Source: Halopseudomonas bauzanensis
GTDB taxonomy: Bacteria > Pseudomonadota > Gammaproteobacteria > Pseudomonadales > Pseudomonadaceae
Assembly (NCBI RefSeq): GCF_900114735.1
Contig: NZ_FOUA01000001.1
Coordinates: forward strand, 694,278 to 758,277
Direction of reading: 5' to 3'
Length of the DNA stretch: 64,000 nucleotides
Made by a program: the position numbers and the translations under genes
Shown here: piece after piece, positions 58,335 to 64,000 of the stretch
Layout: every line of letters starts with the position of its first letter
Position numbering within the stretch: position 1 is the first letter of the stretch
Notes under the pieces: model-generated
The model's database searches: none
Told to the model about the DNA's origin: nothing
What the model saw: the letters and a program-made list of their open reading frames with translations, nothing else

Positions 58335-58909
58335 GTGCAACCCTCATCCGTCGGTGCGGTATCAGTCAATTGATCAAGATAATGGGGCCAGTCGAAGCAG
58401 GGACCCGGGTCGGTCTTGCGCCCCGGGGCAATGTGTTCATGGCCGGTAATCCGCGTACGGGTGATGCGGGGAAAAGCCTGCTGCAGGACACGGGTAAGCG
58501 CTATCAGGCTGGCGTACTGGGCCTCGGCAAAAGGCTCATCATCGGTGCCTTCCAGCTCGATACCGAGGGAGAAATCGTTGCAGTTTTCGCGACCACCGAA
58601 GCATGATTGACCGGCATGCCAAGCCCGGTCCCAACAGGAAACGAACTGGGTCACGGCGCCATCGCGCTCGATAAGAAAATGCGCCGATACCCGCAGCTCG
58701 GCGATCTCGGCAAAATAGGGATGAGCCTGACGGTCAAGGGTACCGGAGAAGAACTGCTGGACACAGCCGGTACCGAACTGGCCCGGCGGCAGACTGATGT
58801 TGTGGATCACCAGTAGTGAAATGTCGGCTCCCTCGGGGCGCGCATTGAAGTGCGCCGATGGACAATGCCGAATCCCCCTGAGCCAACCACTGGCCGTGTC
58901 AATCTGCAT
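58331..58909 (-). CDS. ampD: AmpD, 1,6-anhydro-N-acetylmuramyl-L-alanine amidase
   Basis: A 192-residue cytosolic zinc amidase that removes the stem peptide from anhydroMurNAc-peptides. Zinc ligands are H36 (VIHNISLPPGQFG), a histidine near 154 (GHEHIAPGRKTDPG) and the aspartate in KTDPGPCFDW; catalytic glutamate lies in FSLGIELEGTD. It recycles the muropeptides brought in by AmpG (49792-51153), and its loss typically derepresses AmpC-type beta-lactamase. No signal peptide, as expected for the cytosolic AmpD. Confidence 0.95.
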   Translation of the reverse strand: MQIDTASGWLRGIRHCPSAHFNARPEGADISLLVIHNISLPPGQFGTGCVQQFFSGTLDRQAHPYFAEIAELRVSAHFLIERDGAVTQFVSCWDRAWHAGQSCFGGRENCNDFSLGIELEGTDDEPFAEAQYASLIALTRVLQQAFPRITRTRITGHEHIAPGRKTDPGPCFDWPHYLDQLTDTAPTDEGCT

Positions 58910-58962
58910 GAATCCACCCTGACAGCAAAACCACTATGATAGGGGCTTCTGTAGGGCGGGAG

Positions 58963-61278
58963 TCAATCCCTGCGGGTACGCAGTTGGCGCAGATTGTCGA
59001 TGACCGACTCCAACGCCCGGTCAAACAGCTGGTCATCGGCGAGCAGGCGGATCTGTTGGCGCTCGTAATGATGCGCCAGCGCTGCGCTGGTGAATTCCGC
59101 AACCTTCATGCCGGCCCGGTTGATGAAGATGTACTTACCGCTGAAGCTGATGATTGCCGCCAGCTTGCACCGCTGAGCAGGCTGCTCAGCGACCGCGGCC
59201 AGTTCGAACCAGCTGCCCGCATGCAGGCTTTCCACCCAACTGATGGCAGCGGCGCCCGGCAGATCATCCACCAGCTCAACCTGTTCATCACTGGCGGGCA
59301 TGGGCAACAACGTCTCATCCACCAGCACTGTCTCGGTCAGCACCGGTATGCCGTCATCCGGCAATGCCTCGGCAGCCGCCTGGTAGGGCGCTGCGGGCTC
59401 CTGCACTACTTCGGCGGCCATGGCATCTTCATCCGCCGCGCGCTCCCCCGAAGGCAGTCGAGTTGCCTGGGCGCGGGCTGCACGCTGCAGTACGCTGCCC
59501 TGCAACGCTTGCAACTGCGCCATGCTGGGTAGATCTTGCGGATGCTCCTCACCGATCAGGCGCAGACCGTCGCACAGAGCTCGGCAAACGCTGACATTGA
59601 ACTCCGGACGTTGCGCCAGTTCGGCCGCCGCCGGTGGCTCAACGCTCTGCACCAGCCGCTCGGCGGTATCGACCGCCTCGCGCCAGGCAGTCGAATTACC
59701 GCCTTCACGCAGATAAACCATCTGCAAGACCTGACTCCAGGTATCGCGCAGCAGGTCCACGGCGAATACCGGCAAGGTCCGCCCCAGCAACAGCGTATTG
59801 AGTACTTGCGCCGTCTGATGGCGCGCCGCATCAACCCGGGCCCGCCCTTCTTCGGCATCCCGGGTACGCTGCTCCAGACGTTCAGCGCGACGTTGTTCGA
59901 TGCGCACGAAGCCGGCCAGCTCTTCATGCATCTGTTCGAAGAAGGCGGTGTCGGCCTGCTGCTCCCCGAGCAGCCGGTCGACCATGCGTTCCAGCAAACT
60001 GTGCAACTGGTCACGTCGCAGATCATCGTGATCGCTCCAACCCATGGTTGCCCGTGCCAGTTCGTTGAGTAGACGCCGGGCCGGGTGAGAGGCGCGATTG
60101 AACAGGCTCTTGTCGGCAATGGCAACGCGCAGGATGGGCAATTGCATACGGGCGATCAAGGCTTTCAGTGCCGCTGGCAGTTGCGCATCATCCAGCACGA
60201 AGTCGAACAACATCGACACCAGGCTGATGACGTCATCATCCACCCGGTCGAGCTTGCGTACTTCTCCGGTCTGCCGGAGCTGCTCGCTGAGTTGGCGATT
60301 GATATGCCCGCGCAGATCGTGGAGCGTCGTGTTGGGTCCGGCATGCTGTCGGTCGGCAAAGCTGTTGAGCATGCCGAGCAGTTCGTCGCTGCGCACCGGT
60401 GGCGCCGACGGCGCGCCCAGCGCACTCAGGGCAACATCACCACTGGCATGGCGCCAGCTGCTGATCAGTTCGCTGAACAGGGTCAGCACCTGGGGATCGG
60501 CGGCCTCTGAGGTGCCAGCAGTACCAGCAGATGTCCGCCCTGCTGCTGCGGGCCCTCGCGGGCGCATCGGCAGGCCGTCCTGCTTCAGATCAGGGAGAAT
60601 ACCGGCGTTCTTCAATAGCCCGTTCGCATCGAGGTACAGCGAATCAATAGAGTTGAATACGTGCCGCTCGAACATCTTGAGAATGATCAGGCGTACCTTG
60701 ATATCCAGACCCAGCGGCGCGCAGCTGTCGGAAAACAATTGCACCAGGCAACTGGGAGCCAGCGGATTGTCCGCTCCATCCACCGGGCGCCCAACCAGGC
60801 TGCCGAGGCGCAGAGCCAGATGGGCCAGCGGCAACTGATTGCGCGCATTGACCCGGCCTACCATGCCATCCAGGGCGACCGTTTGCTCGAGCTCATCCGG
60901 CTGGACCAGGCTGAGGGTATCCACATCGAAGGGTTGGCCATTCTGGGGGGCGCTGGAGCGGCCGCTCTGCAGTGAGGAAAATTGCCGTTCCAAACCATCA
61001 CAGCAGCTTTTCTCGATGGCGTGGCGCTGCAATCGCAGCAGGCGCATGGCATCGAAGAACAGGCTCTGGTCAGCGTTGCTGCTGGCCCGGTCGGCCTTTT
61101 CGAACAGCGTATCGTCAGCATTATCGAAGAGTTCACTCAGGCCGACCCGCAGAAAGGTCAGCGCACGATCCCGCACTGCAGCCAGGGGAGCTGGCAATAG
61201 GCCGCCGCGCTCGAACTCGGCTCGTTGCCTGCCAGCGGCAGCAGAGGCAAGTGAAACTACCTTGTAATCCTGGGACAT
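58963..61278 (-). CDS. DUF1631 family protein
   Basis: A 771-residue soluble, mostly helical protein of the DUF1631 family (sometimes mis-labelled thymidine phosphorylase). Family blocks are SVGLSELFDNADDTLFE-type (here RVGLSELFDNADDTLFEKAD), NGQPFDVDTLSLVQPDELEQ, and VIFNSIDSLYLDANGLLKNAGILPDL in part. The C-terminal ~130 residues form a small beta domain (SWVESLHAGSWFEL ... KYIFINRAGMKVAEF) resembling PilZ-like DUF1631 tails, so c-di-GMP binding is possible but unproven. It stands next to ampD and nadC as in P. aeruginosa (PA4522-PA4524). Confidence 0.88.
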   Translation of the reverse strand: MSQDYKVVSLASAAAGRQRAEFERGGLLPAPLAAVRDRALTFLRVGLSELFDNADDTLFEKADRASSNADQSLFFDAMRLLRLQRHAIEKSCCDGLERQFSSLQSGRSSAPQNGQPFDVDTLSLVQPDELEQTVALDGMVGRVNARNQLPLAHLALRLGSLVGRPVDGADNPLAPSCLVQLFSDSCAPLGLDIKVRLIILKMFERHVFNSIDSLYLDANGLLKNAGILPDLKQDGLPMRPRGPAAAGRTSAGTAGTSEAADPQVLTLFSELISSWRHASGDVALSALGAPSAPPVRSDELLGMLNSFADRQHAGPNTTLHDLRGHINRQLSEQLRQTGEVRKLDRVDDDVISLVSMLFDFVLDDAQLPAALKALIARMQLPILRVAIADKSLFNRASHPARRLLNELARATMGWSDHDDLRRDQLHSLLERMVDRLLGEQQADTAFFEQMHEELAGFVRIEQRRAERLEQRTRDAEEGRARVDAARHQTAQVLNTLLLGRTLPVFAVDLLRDTWSQVLQMVYLREGGNSTAWREAVDTAERLVQSVEPPAAAELAQRPEFNVSVCRALCDGLRLIGEEHPQDLPSMAQLQALQGSVLQRAARAQATRLPSGERAADEDAMAAEVVQEPAAPYQAAAEALPDDGIPVLTETVLVDETLLPMPASDEQVELVDDLPGAAAISWVESLHAGSWFELAAVAEQPAQRCKLAAIISFSGKYIFINRAGMKVAEFTSAALAHHYERQQIRLLADDQLFDRALESVIDNLRQLRTRRD

Positions 61279-61467
61279 GCCAACTCTCCGGGAATCGTTC
61301 CGTCGTTTAAACCCGTCTCTGACGAGTTTCTGGCGTCAAATTACTGCAAGTATACATAATTTAGACAATCCGGCAGCTTCCGTAACCTTTTTCCTTGCTA
61401 GACCTCACAGTTTTGCAATACAAGGAAACAGAAAATAAAAACCAATCGGCAAAACATGGAGAAGCAG

Positions 61468-62835
61468 ATGGATAATCTGATCGATGTGATCAATGCAATC
61501 AACGGGGTGGTGTGGGGGCCCTTCATGCTGGCGTTGCTTGCCGGCACGGGGATCTATCTGGCGCTGGGCCTGAAACTCATTCCCCAGCGCAAGTTGGCCT
61601 ACGGCTTCAACATGCTCTGGCGCGGTCGTAAAGACACCAAGGCAGACGGTGATCTCAGCCCTTTCAACGCGTTGATGACAGCGCTCTCGGCAACTGTGGG
61701 TACCGGTAACATCGCCGGTGTCGCCACCGCCATCTTCTTCGGTGGGCCTGGCGCTTTGTTCTGGATGTGGTTGATTGCCCTGATCGGCATGGCCACCAAG
61801 TTCAGCGAAGCGGTGTTGGCAGTACACTTTCGCGAGAAGGATGCGTTCGGCAACTATGTCGGCGGCCCGATGTACTACATCCGCAATGGCCTTGGCAAGA
61901 ACTGGAAATGGCTAGGCGTGTTGTTCGCCATCTTCGGCATGCTTGCCGGCTTCGGCATCGGCAACACCATCCAGTCCAACTCCGTAGCCGATGCCATGCA
62001 GAGCACCTTCAACATCAATCCGGTGGTCACCGGGGTGGTGATCGGCGTATTGGTGGCATTGGTTCTGATCGGCGGCATCAAGCGTATCGGTGAGGTAGCA
62101 GGCAAGCTGGTGCCGCTGATGGCGCTCTTCTACGTCGGCGGCGGCCTGATCATCCTGATCATCAACGCAGCAGAAATTCCTGCGGCGTTCGGGCTGATTC
62201 TGCATCACGCATTCAACCCGGCTTCTGCGGCTGGCGGCTTCGCCGGCGCCACGGTCTGGGCCGCCATACGCTTTGGTGTGGCCCGCGGCGTGTTCTCCAA
62301 CGAGGCCGGCCTGGGCAGTGCGCCGATCGCCCACGCCACTGCCAAGACCAACAATCCGATCCGTCAGGGTACCGTAGCCATGCTCGGCACCTTCATCGAC
62401 ACTATCATCATCTGCACCATCACCGGCCTGGTAATTATCGTCACCGGCGCCTGGCAGAGCGGTGAGAACGGCGCATCCCTGTCGGTACATGCATTCAACC
62501 AGGGACTGCCCGGCTGGGGCGAATATATTGTCAGCATCGGGTTGGCTACCTTCGCCTTCACGACCATTCTGGGCTGGAGCTTCTACAGCGAGAAATGTAC
62601 CCAGTTCCTGTTCGGCGAGCGGGCGATCATGCCGTTTCGTATCGTCTGGATCATCGCCGTCCCACTGGGCACGTTGCCGATGATCAACCTGGGCGCCCTG
62701 TGGCTGGTCGCCGATACGCTCAATGCGATGATGGCCATTCCCAACCTGATCGCCCTGCTGCTGCTGAGCCCGGTCGTGTTCAAGCTCACACGGATCTACT
62801 TCAGTCAGCCCAGCACAGTGCGCGATGCTGACTAA
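61468..62835 (+). CDS. Sodium:alanine (AGCS family) symporter
   Basis: A 455-residue inner-membrane symporter with about eleven helices. The ATG at 61468 ([17 protein letters not shown]) is preferred over one 12 bases earlier because GGAG lies 6 bases before it. AGCS signatures are [25 protein letters not shown] (in part), [21 protein letters not shown] and [21 protein letters not shown]. It takes up alanine or glycine with sodium ions, in keeping with a saline habitat. Its AT-rich 189-base upstream gap is shared with the divergent DUF1631 gene; no glycine riboswitch is visible there. Confidence 0.92.
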   Translation: MDNLIDVINAINGVVWGPFMLALLAGTGIYLALGLKLIPQRKLAYGFNMLWRGRKDTKADGDLSPFNALMTALSATVGTGNIAGVATAIFFGGPGALFWMWLIALIGMATKFSEAVLAVHFREKDAFGNYVGGPMYYIRNGLGKNWKWLGVLFAIFGMLAGFGIGNTIQSNSVADAMQSTFNINPVVTGVVIGVLVALVLIGGIKRIGEVAGKLVPLMALFYVGGGLIILIINAAEIPAAFGLILHHAFNPASAAGGFAGATVWAAIRFGVARGVFSNEAGLGSAPIAHATAKTNNPIRQGTVAMLGTFIDTIIICTITGLVIIVTGAWQSGENGASLSVHAFNQGLPGWGEYIVSIGLATFAFTTILGWSFYSEKCTQFLFGERAIMPFRIVWIIAVPLGTLPMINLGALWLVADTLNAMMAIPNLIALLLLSPVVFKLTRIYFSQPSTVRDAD

Positions 62836-62851
62836 GCAGCGTTAACCAAGA

Positions 62852-62888
62852 CGCCCGCCCCGGTAGTCATCCACTGCCGGGGCGGGCG
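62852..62888 (+). terminator. GC-rich hairpin after the AGCS symporter gene
   Basis: A perfect 12-base stem CGCCCGCCCCGG/CCGGGGCGGGCG with a 13-base loop starts 16 bases after the stop codon. There is no T-run, so termination efficiency is uncertain. Confidence 0.5.
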
Positions 62889-62981
62889 CAACTTCCCTCG
62901 GCTCAGCGTTTCGGACAATCCGAGGAAGGCCTCTATCGGGTATACTTCGGGGTTTCCATCCGATCCTCAGCGGAGCAACCC

Positions 62982-63830
62982 ATGCCGAATATCACCCTGG
63001 ACAGTATGCAATCCTCCATTCAGGATCAAGTGCGCCGCGCCCTTGCCGAGGATGTCGGCGATGGCGATATCACTGCAGCCCTGATACCAGCGGATCGGCA
63101 GGCACAGGCAACCATCATCTCCCGCGAGCCGGCGATTCTCTGCGGTACGGCCTGGGCTGATGAGGTATTCCGGCAGGTAGATCCACAGATCAAGATCGAG
63201 TGGCTGGCCGCCGATGGCGACCGGTTAATGCCCAATCAACCCTTCTGCAGAATGAGCGGCCCAGCCCGTGGCCTGCTGACGGGCGAGCGCTGTGCGCTGA
63301 ACTTCATCCAGACGCTGTCCGCCACGGCGACCCGCAGTCAGCATTTCGCTGACCTGGTGGAAGGCACCGGCGTCAAGCTGCTGGATACCCGCAAGACCCT
63401 GCCCGGCCTACGCCTGGCACAGAAATATGCAGTCACCTGTGGCGGTTGCCACAATCACCGCATCGGTCTGTTCGATGCTTTCCTGATCAAGGAAAACCAC
63501 ATCGCCGCGTGCGGCGGGATCAACGCCGCCGTGGCCCAGGCCCGCGTCATCAGTCCCGGCAAGCCGGTGGAAGTCGAAGTGGAAAGTCTGGATGAGCTGC
63601 GCCAGGCGCTGGAAGCCGGCGCCGATATCATCATGCTCGATGAGCTGAGCAACGACGATATGCGCACTGCGGTGCAAATCACTGCCGGCAAGGCCAAGCT
63701 CGAAGCCTCCGGCGGCATCAACGAAAGCACTCTGCGCGCCGTCGCCAAGACCGGGGTCGATTACATCTCCATCGGCAGCCTGACCAAGGACGTCAAGGCT
63801 GTAGACCTGTCCATGCGCCTGAGCATGTGA
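62982..63830 (+). CDS. nadC: Nicotinate-nucleotide pyrophosphorylase NadC
   Basis: A 282-residue quinolinate phosphoribosyltransferase of the de novo NAD pathway. N-terminal [19 protein letters not shown], substrate-binding [24 protein letters not shown] block ([18 protein letters not shown]), [20 protein letters not shown], and the barrel glycine loops [23 protein letters not shown] are all conserved. GGAG lies 7 bases before the ATG. Together with PncC at 39048 it represents the pyridine nucleotide genes of the window. Followed by a long hairpin. Confidence 0.96.
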   Translation: MPNITLDSMQSSIQDQVRRALAEDVGDGDITAALIPADRQAQATIISREPAILCGTAWADEVFRQVDPQIKIEWLAADGDRLMPNQPFCRMSGPARGLLTGERCALNFIQTLSATATRSQHFADLVEGTGVKLLDTRKTLPGLRLAQKYAVTCGGCHNHRIGLFDAFLIKENHIAACGGINAAVAQARVISPGKPVEVEVESLDELRQALEAGADIIMLDELSNDDMRTAVQITAGKAKLEASGGINESTLRAVAKTGVDYISIGSLTKDVKAVDLSMRLSM

Positions 63831-63831
63831 T

Positions 63832-63873
63832 CTGCCAGCCTGTGTCGAGCTGGTGCTCGATACAGGCTGGCAG
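63832..63873. terminator. Long hairpin between convergent nadC and the last gene
   Basis: A 19-base stem with one G-T pair (outer arms CTGCCAGCCTGT/ACAGGCTGGCAG, inner arms TCGAGC/GCTCGA) closes a TGGT loop two bases after the nadC stop. It probably terminates both converging transcripts and shares its core with the repeat at 54600. Confidence 0.7.
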
Positions 63874-63895
63874 CTTCTCGGTACGCGCTTCTGCC

Positions 63896-64000
63896 CTACT
63901 GCTCCCGAACGTTGTCGTAAAGCATATAGCGCGCCGTTTCATGCAGGCCGCGGGTCAGTGGCAGCAAACGCTGATACTCCTCGGGATACTGCTCGGCAAC
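63896..64000 (-). CDS. C-terminal end of an unidentified protein (continues beyond window)
   Basis: The minus strand is open from the window edge to a TAG at 63896-63898. The visible 34 residues read AEQYPEEYQRLLPLTRG followed by LHETARYMLYDNVREQ. Amphipathic helix pattern, no recognised motif. The convergent hairpin after nadC supports a real gene end here. Family cannot be told from this fragment. Confidence 0.5.
   Translation of the reverse strand, partial: VAEQYPEEYQRLLPLTRGLHETARYMLYDNVREQ

Noticed and set aside
61279-61467. Glycine riboswitch before the AGCS symporter
   Set aside because: The AT-rich leader lacks the conserved tandem aptamer sequences.

Overview
The window is a gene-dense, GC-rich (about 60%) stretch of gammaproteobacterial chromosome with 56 protein genes or gene fragments, one tRNA and one regulatory RNA. 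Gene families and neighbourhoods point to the Pseudomonadaceae: recX-recA-pncC-mutS-fdxA, groSL-fxsA-SDR, dgkA-erdR, ampE-ampD-DUF1631-nadC and a dsbRS/dsbD/dsbG cluster all have close parallels in Pseudomonas. Several blocks that lie far apart in P. aeruginosa sit together here, so a marine or Halopseudomonas-type lineage is a reasonable inference, but the sequence alone does not prove it. No phage, insertion sequence, integron or CRISPR array is visible.

Layout. 1-3.0 kb: tail of a PepSY membrane protein, a 2-hydroxyacid dehydrogenase, a CBS protein and a 2H phosphoesterase. 3.1-8.4 kb: a cobalamin riboswitch followed by btuB-btuF-btuC-btuD and a divergent PduO-family protein. 9.0-14.7 kb: a DsbRS-like two-component system divergent from dsbD, a membrane-anchored TlpA-like thioredoxin and dsbG. 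15.9-22.7 kb: a four-gene operon of TonB-dependent receptor, exported CobN-like chelatase, ExbB-like channel and ExbD-like DUF2149 protein, headed by a perfect 15-base inverted repeat of Zur type. 22.9-26.3 kb: malate:quinone oxidoreductase, tRNA-Ser(GGA) and a COG0523 metallochaperone GTPase preceded by a near-identical Zur-type box. 26.4-31.8 kb: crotonase, DUF457, AI-2E-type and MFS transporters, AzlCD.

31.8-36.5 kb holds a CrbS/MxtR-like symporter-fused sensor kinase next to dgkA and the ErdR/CrbR-like regulator, its probable partner. 36.5-42.7 kb holds a transporter remnant, a PA3611-like protein, recX-recA (with LexA box), pncC, mutS and fdxA. 42.8-44.7 kb holds an acyl-CoA dehydrogenase and a short RNA with repeated GGA hairpins and a strong terminator, best read as an RsmZ-type RsmA/CsrA-sequestering RNA. 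44.7-48.3 kb holds groEL, groES and fxsA, with canonical sigma-32 promoters before groES and fxsA, then an SDR. 48.4-54.5 kb holds DUF481, alkyltransferase-like protein, AmpG, MscS, YajQ, a REC-degenerate GGDEF protein and a PanE-like reductase. 54.7-64 kb holds a canonical cobalamin adenosyltransferase, a chemoreceptor, ampE-ampD, DUF1631, an AGCS symporter, nadC and the tail of an unidentified gene.

How the parts fit: three themes recur. Cobalamin and metal handling: B12 import, two PduO-family proteins, the Zur-linked chelatase operon and the COG0523 GTPase. Periplasmic thiol chemistry: DsbRS/DsbD/TlpA/DsbG. Peptidoglycan recycling: AmpG, AmpD, AmpE. The most interesting unit is the receptor-chelatase-ExbB-DUF2149 operon. 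Its architecture resembles the Bacteroidetes Hmu haem system, but its promoter looks zinc-controlled.
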